64,000 bases of DNA from Actinomadura graeca (lineage in GTDB: Bacteria > Actinomycetota > Actinomycetes > Streptosporangiales > Streptosporangiaceae). The stretch is from assembly GCF_019175365.1 (NCBI RefSeq), contig NZ_CP059572.1:8432001-8496000 (forward strand), in the 5' to 3' direction. Below, piece after piece: positions 17,415 through 28,130 of the stretch; position 1 is the stretch's first letter, and the number at the start of each line of letters is the position of its first letter. The notes beneath the pieces were generated by a model. The model was not told the origin of the DNA and searched no databases. It saw only the letters and a list, made by a program, of their open reading frames with translations. The position numbers were made by a program, and so were the translations under genes.

Positions 17415-17444
17415 GGCGGGTGCCCACCGCACCTGGCACCCGCC
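17415..17444 (+). promoter_or_regulatory. Hairpin between SCO6880-like and VirB4 genes
   Basis: Perfect 10-bp stem GGCGGGTGCC / GGCACCCGCC with a 10-nt loop, 8 nt after the SCO6880-like stop. There is no U-run, so it is more likely an attenuator or mRNA-stability element than a strong intrinsic terminator. It is the only large gap inside the operon. Confidence 0.6.
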
Positions 17445-17522
17445 TCCCGCACCCGCGGCCCCGCCGCATCCGTCCGCCGACATCCGCGCCGGTCCCACCG
17501 GCACCACCCTCAAGGAGCGCAC

Positions 17523-19775
17523 ATGCCCCGTCCCCGACCGGCACGCAACCGCCGCACCCTCCAGGCCCCGGCCGGCCAGCATGATCCTCGCGACGCCACG
17601 CCCCAGCCTGCGCCGCTGCACCGCCACGCGATCGCACCCCGGCGCGGATGGCCCGGCCCGGGCGGCGGCCGCGCCGCCCACATCGAGCGCGGCGCGGTCT
17701 ACCTGGGCACCAGCACCGAGGTCGCCGGGCTCTTCCCGTTCCTGCAAGCCTCCTCACTTCCGGCCGAAGGAGTCCCGATCGGCCCCAACCCCTTCACCCG
17801 CGAACTGGTCTGCCTGGACCCGGCCGGGTGGGTCGGGCGGCTGACCTCCAACCCGGGGGTGTTCATCCACGGCCAGCCCGGCGTCGGCAAGGCCCTGGAT
17901 GTGGACACCCCCATCCCCACCCCGTCCGGATGGCAGACCATGCGCACCCTCACCGCCGGTGACCAGGTCTTCGACGAATACGGGCAGCCGACTGAGGTGA
18001 CGGCGACTTCGCCGGTGCAGACCGGCCGCGACTGCCGGCGCGTGCTGTTCGACGACGGCGCCGACCTGGTCGCCGACACCCAGCACCTGTGGCTGACCTG
18101 CACGCCCCGCCACCACCCTGCCGTGGCCGCCCTGCCGGGCGCCCCCCACCGGCCCCCGCCCCCCGGCTCCGACCCCGGCGCGCACGGTGACCTGGTCCCG
18201 GCCGTGGTCAGCACCGCGCACATCGCGGCCACCCTCACCGATCCCACCGGGGCCCCGCGGCACGCCGTCCTCTGCTGCCCGCCGCCACCGGTCCCCGGCC
18301 CCGCCCGCCGCCCCGCCAGCCGTCCTACCCGCCGCCCCGGCCCCGGCATCCCCACCGCTACGACCACAGCCAGCATCCGCACCGGCACCCGGCTGCCAGC
18401 ACCGCCCAGCGCCCCGCCGGTGACCCGGTACCGGTATGTCGTGGCCGTGCAGCCGGTGCCGAGCAGGCCCGTCCGCTGCATCCAGGTCGCCTCACCCCGC
18501 GGACTGTTCCTGGCCGGCCGCCACTGCGTCACCACCCACAACTCCGCGGTCGCCAAGAGGGTCTGCCTGTGCCTGGTCGGCTACGGCTACCGGATGCTGG
18601 CCCCCGGCGACGTCAAAGGCGAATACCGGGACCTGGTCCAAGCGCTCGGCGGCCAGGTGGTCCGCATCGGCCGCGGCCTTGACCGGATCAACCCGCTGGA
18701 CTCCGGGCCCCTGGGCCGGCTGCTGCCGACCCTTCCCGGCCCCGGCCGCGACCGGCTGACCGCCGAGGTCAACGGCCGCCGCGCCGAACTCCTGCACGCG
18801 CTGCTGGCCACCCCGCACGGACTGGCACGCCGCCCCACCGCCCCCGAATCCACCGCCCTGCACACCGCCATCGCCCTGGCGGTCCAGGCCGCCGGCGGCA
18901 CCGACCCCACCATCCCCGACGTCATCACCACCCTGCGCCAGGCACCAGCCGAACTCATGGACAAGCTGATGGCCCGCACCGACACCACCTACCTCACCCT
19001 CACCCGGCACATGACCACCGCCCTGGAAAACCTGTGCTCCGGGCCACTGGCAGGGCTGTTCGACGCCCCCACCACCACCCACCTTGACCTGGACGCCCCC
19101 GCCGTCAGCATCGACCTGTCGGCCATCTTGACCGCCGGTGACACCGTCATCGCCGCCGGGCTGCTGGCCACCTGGGCCTACTCCTACAGCGCCATCGACA
19201 CCGCCCGCGCCTTCGCCCTGGCCGACCGGCCCCTCGTGCTCGCCCTAGACGAACTCTGGCGCACGCTGCGCGCCGGCCCCGGCATGGTCGACGCGATGGA
19301 CGCCATCACCCGCCTCAGCCGCACCAAAGGCGAGGTCTCGCTGCTGATCACCCACTCGCTGCGCGACCTGGCGGCGCTGCCCACCGCAGAAGACCGCGCC
19401 AAAGCACTCGGCCTCATGGAACGCTGCGACACCGTCATCCTGGCCGCGATGCCCTCCTCCGAACTGCAGCGCTTCGCCGAGCAAAAACCCCTCACCGACC
19501 GGGAACGCGCCCTGGTGACCTCCTGGGCAGCACCCACCGCCACCGGCATCGACGGCACCACCCAGCGCCACCCCGCCCGCGGGCACCTGCTCATCAAAAT
19601 CGGCCACCGGGTCGGAACCCCCGCGCGGCTGCACCTCACCCCCGCCGAACGGCGCCTGTACAACACCGACCCCGCCGCCGGCCGCCAACCCCACCGGCCA
19701 GCGGCCGCAGACGACCCCGGCCAGCCCCCACCCGGCACACCGGCCAGAGGGACAACCCCGCGAGGAACCGAGTGA
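17523..19775 (+). CDS. VirB4/TraC-like T4SS ATPase containing an intein
   Basis: 750 aa precursor from ATG after AAGGAG; 533 aa after splicing. The Walker A FIHGQPGVGK|SAVAKR is split by a 217-aa intein after Lys123. Extein features: GYGYRMLAPGDVKGEY, EVNGRRAELLHALL, Walker B LVLALDELWRTL, and SLLITHSLRDLAAL (sensor and Gln/His region), typical of VirB4 ATPases that power conjugal DNA transfer. Without splicing the P-loop is destroyed, so activity depends on the intein. The Pro/Gly-rich C-terminal tail overlaps the VirD4 start (GTGA). Confidence 0.9.
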   Translation: MPRPRPARNRRTLQAPAGQHDPRDATPQPAPLHRHAIAPRRGWPGPGGGRAAHIERGAVYLGTSTEVAGLFPFLQASSLPAEGVPIGPNPFTRELVCLDPAGWVGRLTSNPGVFIHGQPGVGKALDVDTPIPTPSGWQTMRTLTAGDQVFDEYGQPTEVTATSPVQTGRDCRRVLFDDGADLVADTQHLWLTCTPRHHPAVAALPGAPHRPPPPGSDPGAHGDLVPAVVSTAHIAATLTDPTGAPRHAVLCCPPPPVPGPARRPASRPTRRPGPGIPTATTTASIRTGTRLPAPPSAPPVTRYRYVVAVQPVPSRPVRCIQVASPRGLFLAGRHCVTTHNSAVAKRVCLCLVGYGYRMLAPGDVKGEYRDLVQALGGQVVRIGRGLDRINPLDSGPLGRLLPTLPGPGRDRLTAEVNGRRAELLHALLATPHGLARRPTAPESTALHTAIALAVQAAGGTDPTIPDVITTLRQAPAELMDKLMARTDTTYLTLTRHMTTALENLCSGPLAGLFDAPTTTHLDLDAPAVSIDLSAILTAGDTVIAAGLLATWAYSYSAIDTARAFALADRPLVLALDELWRTLRAGPGMVDAMDAITRLSRTKGEVSLLITHSLRDLAALPTAEDRAKALGLMERCDTVILAAMPSSELQRFAEQKPLTDRERALVTSWAAPTATGIDGTTQRHPARGHLLIKIGHRVGTPARLHLTPAERRLYNTDPAAGRQPHRPAAADDPGQPPPGTPARGTTPRGTE
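17892..18542 (+). other. Ala1-type mini-intein in the VirB4 Walker A
   Basis: 217 residues. It starts Ala1 (ALDVDTPIPTPSGWQTMRTL; block N1), has N3 VADTQHLWLT with the Thr-x-x-His type motif, and ends with PVRCIQVASPRGLFLAGRHC, then VTTHN and Ser+1 (blocks F/G). The middle is a low-complexity Pro/Arg/Thr stretch with no LAGLIDADG or HNH endonuclease. Known: Ala1 inteins skip the N-S/O acyl shift and attack the N-terminal amide bond directly. Insertion is exactly between Lys and Ser of GVGKS. Confidence 0.9.
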
Positions 19776-21586
19776 ACGGCGCAGCCCCGGTCCGGGGCAG
19801 CGGCCAGGCCACACCCTGGGTCATCCTGGCGATCATGGGCTGCGGCCTGGCCGTCCAGGCCATCGGCTGGCTGGGCGGCACCCTGGGCGCCCTGGCCGCC
19901 ACCGGACACTGGCGCCCGCCCCCCTTCACCCTGGCCACCCTGGTCACCCTGCTCGGCCACGGCCCCGGCCCGCTGTGGCCCGGCGTCCCCGCCGGCTGGC
20001 TCTGGGCCGGTATCACCGCGGTCATCGCCGCGCTCACCACCCCGGCAGCGGCAGCGGCCCGGCAGGTGCGGCGCCGCTGGTCGGCACTGCCCGGCCTGGC
20101 CCGCCTGCCCGACCTCGCCCCCCTGACGAGCAACAACATCCGGTCCCGGACCCGCCGGCTGCGACCCGCGCTGGCCCACGCCCACCGCATCGCCGCCGAC
20201 GACACCGGCATCCTCATCGGCGCCCACCACCCCACCGGCAAACCCCTCCGCGCCTCCTGGGAGGACGTCACGCTGGCGGTCATGGCACCCCGGTCAGGCA
20301 AATCCACCGCGCTGGCCGCCCCCGCCGTCCTGCGCGCCCCCGGCCCGGTCCTGCTCACCTCCAACAAAGCCGACGTCTACGCCGTCACCCGCGCCGCCCG
20401 CGCCGCCACCGGCCAGATCTGGACCTTCGACCCGCAAAACATCGCCTACACCCATCAGGACTTCTGGTGGGACATGCTCGCCGAAGCCGCCACCCTGGAA
20501 GGAGCCCGCCGCCTGGCCGGCAACTTCATCGCCTCCACCGTCGACGCCGCCGGCCGCAAGGACTTCTGGTTCGCCGCCGCCGCCAACCTGCTGGCCGCCC
20601 TGTTCCACGCAGCCGCCCGCACCCCCGGCCGCACCATCAACGACGTCCTCGGCTGGCTCGCGCTCCCCGCCGACCGCACCCCCGTCGAACTGCTCGACGA
20701 GGTCGGCATGCCCGCCTTGAGCAAACAGCTGGAGGGCACCATCCACGGCGCCCCCGACACCCGCGACGGCATCTACGAGACCGCCCGCCAATGCACCGCC
20801 AGCCTGCTGGACCCCGCCATCGCCACCTGGGTCACCCCCGCACCCGGCACACGGCAGTTCCTCCCGCGCGAGTTCGCCCGCAGCCGGGACACCCTCTACC
20901 TGCTGTCCAAAGACGGCGGCGGCTCCGCAGCCGGCGTCATCGCCGCCGCCACCGACGCCGTCATCCGCGCCGCGATCCTGCAAGCCGAACGGCAAGGCGG
21001 CCGCATCGACCCCCCGATGATCCCAATCCTGGACGAGGCCGCCAACATCTGCCGCATCCCCGACCTGCCCGCCCTGTACTCCCACCTGGGCAGCCGCGGC
21101 CTGCCCATCATCACCATCCTGCAGTCCTACCGCCAAGGCGTCACCGTCTGGGGCGAACCCGGCATGGACGCCCTCTGGTCGGCCGCCACCATCAAAATCC
21201 TCGGCGCCGGCCTGGACGACGCCGACTTCGTCGAAAAGATCAGCCGCCTCATCGGCAGCCACAAAACCCCCGAGATCACCCACTCCTACAGCCCTGGCGG
21301 CACCAGCACCAGCGTCACCCGCCGCCGCGAACGCACCCTGCAAGCCGCCGACATCCGCGCCCTGCCCAAAGGCTGGTCCGTGCTGCTGGCCACCGGGATC
21401 CGCCCCGCACTGATCACCCTGGACCCCTGGTACCAAAGTGCACACGCCACCCAACTCGGCGCAGCGCTCGAACGCGAAACCGCCGCGATCACCGCCCGCG
21501 CCCTCCAAACCCTCGACCCACCCGAACCCGGCATCACCGCCCGCCCCACATCAGCCACAACCCCACCCGCAACACCACCACCATGA
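19772..21586 (+). CDS. VirD4/TraG-type coupling protein
   Basis: 604 aa from GTG. Two N-terminal TM helices (about 15-42 and 75-95) are followed by the hexameric ATPase domain: Walker A APRSGKST (172-179), SNKADVYA, DNA-handling QCTASLLDP, Walker B MIPILDEAANI, and the T4CP block ITILQSYRQGVTVWG. It couples the relaxase-DNA complex to the channel. The tail is Thr/Pro-rich. It overlaps the preceding and following genes by 4 nt, so it is in the same operon. Confidence 0.92.
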   Translation: MNGAAPVRGSGQATPWVILAIMGCGLAVQAIGWLGGTLGALAATGHWRPPPFTLATLVTLLGHGPGPLWPGVPAGWLWAGITAVIAALTTPAAAAARQVRRRWSALPGLARLPDLAPLTSNNIRSRTRRLRPALAHAHRIAADDTGILIGAHHPTGKPLRASWEDVTLAVMAPRSGKSTALAAPAVLRAPGPVLLTSNKADVYAVTRAARAATGQIWTFDPQNIAYTHQDFWWDMLAEAATLEGARRLAGNFIASTVDAAGRKDFWFAAAANLLAALFHAAARTPGRTINDVLGWLALPADRTPVELLDEVGMPALSKQLEGTIHGAPDTRDGIYETARQCTASLLDPAIATWVTPAPGTRQFLPREFARSRDTLYLLSKDGGGSAAGVIAAATDAVIRAAILQAERQGGRIDPPMIPILDEAANICRIPDLPALYSHLGSRGLPIITILQSYRQGVTVWGEPGMDALWSAATIKILGAGLDDADFVEKISRLIGSHKTPEITHSYSPGGTSTSVTRRRERTLQAADIRALPKGWSVLLATGIRPALITLDPWYQSAHATQLGAALERETAAITARALQTLDPPEPGITARPTSATTPPATPPP

Positions 21587-22299
21587 CCGCCGACGACCCC
21601 GAACCGTCGGCAGGGCCCTCCGCAGCCGACCTCGTCGCCGCAGAGCAACTCGCCGAACTCCTCGCCGACCTCAAAACCCGCGCCACCCGGCTGGCGGCAC
21701 GACTGACCGAACACGAAACCCGCTTGGAGGAGCTGGACGGGCCGGTCGCACCCCCGGCACCCGAGCCGCCCTCACCACCCAGTCCCGTCGGCGACCAGCC
21801 CACGCTCTTCCCCGGCCTGCCCGCGCCGCCGACCGCCGCCGACGCTCAACCCGGCACCACGCTGCCCAGCCCTCTGCTCGCCGAACCCGAAGCCGCGCCC
21901 GCGCCGACCTTCATTTTGCTCTTCAACGTCGGCAGCGATGAGGAACACCAAGAGCTCCTCGCCCTGGACCAGTGGGTCCGCGGCATCCTGATCCCCACCT
22001 ACATCACCGGCATCAGCCCCCGGCAACCCTGGTGCACCCACTGGTGGGACCACCCCGAAGCTCTCGCCCGCATCCACGCCCTCTGGCTGGCCTGGCAAGA
22101 ACTCACCGACGAGACCGTTGGCGGACACACCGGCCCCAGCCTGTGGCACCGCGACCACCTTGACGACACCATGCGCCGACTACGCTCCCACGACGGCCCC
22201 TTCGCCACCTGCATGATCGACCCCTCAACCCCCAGCCACCGACGCGACCGCCCCGCCCCCAGCGAGCCCTACCGACCCAGCGCCACGCCGTCACCTTGA
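21583..22299 (+). CDS. DUF4913 protein of the conjugation operon
   Basis: 238 aa. An N-terminal helical part (LLADLKTRATRLAARLTEHE), a Pro-rich linker, then the DUF4913 block LIPTYITGISPRQPWCTHWW, followed by EALARIHALWLAWQELTD and SLWHRDHLDDTM (Trp/His signature). DUF4913 proteins recur beside VirD4 genes in actinobacterial plasmids and ICEs. The function is unknown. It overlaps both neighbours by 4 nt. Confidence 0.85.
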   Translation: MTADDPEPSAGPSAADLVAAEQLAELLADLKTRATRLAARLTEHETRLEELDGPVAPPAPEPPSPPSPVGDQPTLFPGLPAPPTAADAQPGTTLPSPLLAEPEAAPAPTFILLFNVGSDEEHQELLALDQWVRGILIPTYITGISPRQPWCTHWWDHPEALARIHALWLAWQELTDETVGGHTGPSLWHRDHLDDTMRRLRSHDGPFATCMIDPSTPSHRRDRPAPSEPYRPSATPSP

Positions 22300-23267
22300 T
22301 CAACCGCCTTCTGTCGGCGCTGGTTCCCCTGGACAAGGTGCTGGGGCAGGGGCTCACGCCCGTGCAGCCGCTGGACCGGCAGCAGATCATGCGGCGGCTG
22401 CTGCGCGCCCGGCGGTTGTGGGACGCCGGCCAGCTGCGCCGCCTGGTGCCCGACCTGCCGGACCTGCTCAGCGCCGCCGGTCACGCCGCGAAAGAGACCG
22501 GCGACTCCGCCGGATTCGTCCTGGCCGGAGCCTGCTACGACCTCGCGGCCGAGACGCTCAGCAAGGTCGGCGTGGACCGCCAGGCGCACATCGCAGCGGA
22601 CTGGGCCACCTTGTACGCCGAACGGTCAGAGGACCCGGTCGCTCTGGCGTCGGCCGCACGCACCCGGGGCATCGTCCTCCGGCACGAAGGTCAGCATCAG
22701 CTCGCCGAGGAGATCACTCTGCATGCCGCGACGCGGATCTCCCGCGCCGGGCTCGCAGACCCGGCGCGAGCCCGCGCCTACGCGCAGATGCTCGCGACAT
22801 CGGCCTACAACGCGGCGTTGGCCGACGACCGCGACCGGGCCCTGGAGATGATCGAGGATGCCTGGGCGGCCGTCCGCACGCTCCCCGAGCAGCCGCCTAC
22901 CTGGGCGGTGAAGGCCCGCTTCCCCATCGACCGCGCGCAGGTGTCGCTCTACCGAGTTGGGGTGCGATGGGCGCTCGGCGACGCCAGCGAAGCACTCGCG
23001 GCGGGCCGGGGCCTGCGTCCCGAGATGTTCCCGACTCCCGAGCGGCGAGCACGGCTGGAAACCGACATGGCCCGCGCGGAATGGCTCCGAGGACGTCCGG
23101 AGCAGACGACACAGCGGCTGCTTGCCGCGCACGCGCAGGCACCGGGGGAGATGGCGGGACGACCGTCGATCCGTCGGATGGCCTTGGACGTGGTGGAGCG
23201 GCATCCGCGGGTCCACGGCGCGCGGGAGCTGGCCGCGATCGTGCGGCCCAGTGGCCGAGGCCGGTAG
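22296..23267 (+). CDS. TPR-like regulator C-terminal domain lacking an HTH
   Basis: 323 aa from TTG overlapping the DUF4913 stop (TTGA). The sequence (LTPVQPLDRQQIMRRLLRAR, RLWDAGQLRRLVPDLPDLL) is the helical TPR-like region that usually follows an XRE HTH in actinomycete regulators. The HTH itself is absent and no in-frame upstream extension exists. It could be a stand-alone sensor partner or a truncated gene captured at the operon end. No ribosome-binding site, so translation depends on coupling. Confidence 0.7.
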   Translation: MINRLLSALVPLDKVLGQGLTPVQPLDRQQIMRRLLRARRLWDAGQLRRLVPDLPDLLSAAGHAAKETGDSAGFVLAGACYDLAAETLSKVGVDRQAHIAADWATLYAERSEDPVALASAARTRGIVLRHEGQHQLAEEITLHAATRISRAGLADPARARAYAQMLATSAYNAALADDRDRALEMIEDAWAAVRTLPEQPPTWAVKARFPIDRAQVSLYRVGVRWALGDASEALAAGRGLRPEMFPTPERRARLETDMARAEWLRGRPEQTTQRLLAAHAQAPGEMAGRPSIRRMALDVVERHPRVHGARELAAIVRPSGRGR

Positions 23268-23413
23268 CCCTCGCCTCATCCGAGCCTGGTGGCAAGGATC
23301 CACCACTAGGCGCGTGCGCGACGTCCACGAGACCTGTTGAGGAAACCGGATGGCTGACGGCGATCTGGTGAACACGGCCCCGTCCCCCCGGAACGGGCGG
23401 CTACGGTGCCGTC

Positions 23414-24019
23414 ATGTCTGCCGCGTCGTCTTCCTCCCAGGCTCCTCCCGTTGTGTCGGCCGCGTCGGTGTCGGCTGCTCTGGCCGCGCTGGGCGCGTAC
23501 GCCAAGCCGCCGACCGATGCCGAGCTGGCCGCCCAAGCTGATGCCGTCGGCGGTGAGCACGTCCTCGCCGCGATGTTGGCCAACGCGTTGTACGGCGCGG
23601 CGATCGGCGCCGGAATGATGGCCGAGGGGCGGATGATCGAGATCGAGGGCAACGATCGTGCCCTGCCCTTGGGACGCCAGCAGGTCCTGAAGGCATCCGG
23701 CGCGACCGGGCCCGGAGTGACCGGAATGCTGCATTGGCAGGCTTCCCAGGTCGGTGGTCCGCTACGCGGCTGGTCGCGTCGAGCCGACCTCGGCCCGCTC
23801 GGTGGTGCTGCCGCAGACGTGGCATGGGCACTGACGCTGCTGCTCCAGGCCCTCACTGTTACCGAGCCGACCGATCCGCGCTTTGACGACCTTCACAAAA
23901 ACGTCTCCGAGGCGCGTGCCCTGCTCGCTGCCGCGGCTGGCCGCTTGGACGAACTGACCGGCACCGCCGCCGAGATGGCAGCCGCGCTCGTTCGGCTATG
24001 GGACCACGTCGACGCGTAG
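23414..24019 (+). CDS. Uncharacterised 201-aa protein
   Basis: Ala/Leu-rich helical protein with an N-terminal Ser/Ala stretch, a Met/Gly-rich segment (GAAIGAGMMAEGRMIEIEG) and C-terminal helices. No Shine-Dalgarno site. A TACGGT hexamer ends 8 nt before the ATG, which would suit a leaderless transcript, common in actinobacteria. No family recognised. Confidence 0.6.
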   Translation: MSAASSSSQAPPVVSAASVSAALAALGAYAKPPTDAELAAQADAVGGEHVLAAMLANALYGAAIGAGMMAEGRMIEIEGNDRALPLGRQQVLKASGATGPGVTGMLHWQASQVGGPLRGWSRRADLGPLGGAAADVAWALTLLLQALTVTEPTDPRFDDLHKNVSEARALLAAAAGRLDELTGTAAEMAAALVRLWDHVDA

Positions 24020-24104
24020 CAACCGACGAGCCGGGCGTCGCCCGCGGTGCCCCCGGTTCCGGATACGCAACCGGAGCACCATGCTCCTGGACCGTTGGCG
24101 GCCT

Positions 24105-24473
24105 TTACAGGGCGTCCGCCGGGGTTTCGGGGAGCCCAGCCTCGGCGAGCAGCCGACGGACGAGGGCGGTGCCTTCGGCGTCGGGCGCGAAGGGCGGATA
24201 GAGCGCCAGGATCGCGGCGCCGTACTCGTAGTCGTACCCGGCGGCGATCAGGAGTTCGACGGCGGTGGACTCGTCGTCATCGGGAACCAGACGCACCAGC
24301 TTGACGGCGTCCACATCGGGCCGGCGGAGCCGTGTTCGGTCGACGTCGGCGCCGCCGAATGGGTCCTGGCCCAGGCCCGACGCGCGCAGCAGCGCCATCG
24401 CGTCTCGGCGGGTGGCGGAAAGTTCCAGCACGTCGCTCACAAACACGGTTCCCCCGGATGATGTGGCCGCCAT
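24105..24473 (-). CDS. Uncharacterised acidic 122-aa protein
   Basis: A coherent frame with Asp/Glu/Ala/Leu-rich helices (STAVELLIAAGYDYEYGAAI, GTALVRRLLAEAGLPETP) and no TM segment. Convergent with the 201-aa gene and divergent from the pentapeptide gene. A GTG at about 24446 (VFVSDVLELS) is an alternative start. No family recognised. Confidence 0.6.
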   Translation of the reverse strand: MAATSSGGTVFVSDVLELSATRRDAMALLRASGLGQDPFGGADVDRTRLRRPDVDAVKLVRLVPDDDESTAVELLIAAGYDYEYGAAILALYPPFAPDAEGTALVRRLLAEAGLPETPADAL

Positions 24474-24753
24474 TGGGCCGTTCTACCTGGGATTATCCGC
24501 CGCCGCAGGGCCCGCAAACCGTATTGCCGCAATGTCTGGTTCTGGTTTTCGCCAGGGGCAGCGCTGCCACGGTGCGGCTCCTTGTTCGGGAAGGGCCCCG
24601 GTTACCGGCTGCGCGGGCCGCATCCGACCTGGCTCGGGACCGCAGCAGGTCCAGGTGTCTGGTGGCGGCGGTGTTGTAGCCCAATGTGGCCATCGGGCGG
24701 CGGCGCGTGCCGGTACGTCGTTGGCTGGGGGTCTGGTCGGTGATCGGGGCGTC

Positions 24754-26220
<1,467 letters not shown>

Positions 26221-26483
26221 GACAGCATCAACCCCGGTCCGGCGCTGGCGCCATCCCTATGGACACCGACGGCACCCCAACACCTCATATTCGACGCGAA
26301 TGCCCCTGGCATCGATGCGACGGGACCTCAGTCCCGTCCGATGCGCCGCGCCGACCCATCGGGCCGGACCCGCGCTGGGGCCCGCATCGGGTTGGGACCG
26401 TGATGGAACCGTGCTGAACCCGCCGTTGGGAAATGACGGACCGGCCGTTACTCCTTCAGTCATAATCAGTCTTATGTCTGAAG

Positions 26484-26594
26484 TCACCGCCGGGGGAGTC
26501 CGGTGATCGGCGGCTGCCGTATCCCAAGTACCGCCACGCCGGCCACCGCCGCCACGACCGCAAGCCAGGGCCACCACGCTCTTGCGTTGCGCAT
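26484..26594 (-). CDS. 36-residue single-TM peptide
   Basis: ATG with a textbook GGAGG six bases upstream. The product starts MRNARAWWPWLAVVAAVAG and continues VAVLGIRQPP, i.e. a short basic start, one TM helix and a basic tail. Size and layout resemble toxin-like or regulatory membrane peptides, or a small accessory subunit. The IS3 element inserted 55 bp upstream of its start and probably separates it from its original promoter. Confidence 0.55.
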   Translation of the reverse strand: MRNARAWWPWLAVVAAVAGVAVLGIRQPPITGLPRR

Positions 26595-26648
26595 GGCCGC
26601 CCTCCTGGAGTTGGAGGCTCTGAGCTTCCCCCTGTTGCACGGACACCG

Positions 26649-27916
26649 TGATGTTGCCCCCGTTTGACGGGCACGGTTGTTGAGATAGGTAGGGTTCGGC
26701 GATCTTGTCAAGGAGATCGTTCTGGTGCCCAAGCCTTACCCGCCGGAGTTTCGTCGGCGTACCCTGAATCTGCTGGAGTCGGGACGATCGGTGCGGGACG
26801 TGGCCGCGTCCCTGGGCATCGCGGAGTCGTGCCTGCACCGCTGGAAACGGCGGGACCTGATCGACCGTGGTCTGAAGTCACTCAGCCCCGCACAGGCCGA
26901 GTCCGCTGCCCTGGCCCAGGCCCGAGCACGGATCGCCGAGCTGGAGAACGAGGTCAAGATCCTACACAAGGCCGCCGCGGCGATCGAGAAGGTGGTGCCC
27001 CCAAAAGCCCGCTTCGCCCTGGTGGCCGAACTGGCCGTTGAGGGCGTCCCGGTCAAGCAGGCATGCCTGGCGCTCGGGGTGTCCCGGTCGGGCTTCTACG
27101 ACGCCCGCGCCCGTCCGCCGTCGGCCCGGGCGATCCGCCAGGCGTGGCTGACCGATCAGATCACCGCCATCCACCAGGCGTCACGACAGACATACGGGTC
27201 GCCCCGAGTGCGCGCCGAGCTCGTCCAGGGGCAGGGCGTCGTCGTCTCGCGCAAGACGGTGGCGGTGCTGATGCAGCGGGCCGGCCTGGCGGGGCTGCCC
27301 CTGCGGCGCAGAGCCAAGCGGGTCCCCGCCTCGGCGACGGTCACCGACCTGGTGAAACGCAACTTCCACCGCGACGGGCCGAATCAGTTGTGGGTTACCG
27401 ACATCACCGAGCATCCCACCCGGGAGGGCAAGCTCTACTGCTGCGTGGTCTTGGACGCCTTCTCCCGCCGTGTGGTCGGCTGGGCCATCGATTCGCGGCA
27501 GCGGGCCGATCTGGCCACTTCCGCGCTGGGCATGGCGATCGATTCCCGCGGCGCCGCCGGACAGGTCCCGGGCGGGATCATCCACGCAGATCACGGCACC
27601 CAGTTCACCTCATGGATCTTCACCGAACGCGCCCGCCGAGCCGGGCTGCTGCCCTCCCTGGGCACAGTCGGCGATCCCTACGACAACGCCGTGGCCGAGT
27701 CGTTCTGGGCGCGCATGCAAACCGAGCTGCTCGACCGGCAAAGCTGGCGAACCCGCGTCGAACTCGCCAACGCGATCTTCGAGTACATCGAAGGGTTCTA
27801 CAACCGTCGCCGACGCCACTCCGCCCTGGACTACATGAGCCCGATACAGTTCGAAACCACCCACCCGTCGAGCCCGATCTCCTCACCCGCGAGTCCGTGA
27901 AACAGGGGCAACATCA
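26649..27916 (+). mobile_element. Intact IS3-family element
   Basis: 1268 bp. Terminal repeats TGATGTTGCCCCCGTTTGA (26649-26667) and the reverse complement of TGATGTTGCCCCTGTTTCA (27898-27916) match at 17 of 19. Flanking CCG at 26646-26648 and 27917-27919 fits a 3-bp target duplication, usual for IS3. One transposase gene fills it, and its stop codon lies in the right repeat. Confidence 0.85.
26725..27900 (+). CDS. IS3-family transposase (OrfA and OrfB in one frame)
   Basis: 391 aa from GTG after AAGGAG. OrfA-like HTH (SVRDVAASLGIAESCLHRWK) and leucine-zipper region (ARIAELENEVKILHKAAAAI) continue without a frameshift into the OrfB integrase core. DDE triad: Asp226 (WVTDITEHPT), Asp289 (IIHADHGTQF), Glu325 (DNAVAESFWA), with a typical YNRRRRHSAL tail. 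Most IS3 elements use a -1 frameshift between OrfA and OrfB; here the fused frame would always produce the full transposase. Appears complete. Confidence 0.92.
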   Translation: MPKPYPPEFRRRTLNLLESGRSVRDVAASLGIAESCLHRWKRRDLIDRGLKSLSPAQAESAALAQARARIAELENEVKILHKAAAAIEKVVPPKARFALVAELAVEGVPVKQACLALGVSRSGFYDARARPPSARAIRQAWLTDQITAIHQASRQTYGSPRVRAELVQGQGVVVSRKTVAVLMQRAGLAGLPLRRRAKRVPASATVTDLVKRNFHRDGPNQLWVTDITEHPTREGKLYCCVVLDAFSRRVVGWAIDSRQRADLATSALGMAIDSRGAAGQVPGGIIHADHGTQFTSWIFTERARRAGLLPSLGTVGDPYDNAVAESFWARMQTELLDRQSWRTRVELANAIFEYIEGFYNRRRRHSALDYMSPIQFETTHPSSPISSPASP

Positions 27917-28130
27917 CCGGCGGTGAGGTCACTCGTGGGTGTCTGAGGGCGGGTTGAGCCCTTCGACGCCCGCCGTCGCGCTGATCACGGCAGCCCGCAA
28001 GGCGACCAGCAGACATGACGAGGGCCAAGGAAGGCGGGGCCCTCACGAAACATCAGCGCCACGCACCCTGCCGGCCGGCGATGCCCCCGCCAGCAGGGCG
28101 AGAACCACCGCGGGCGGGCCAGGCAGCACC

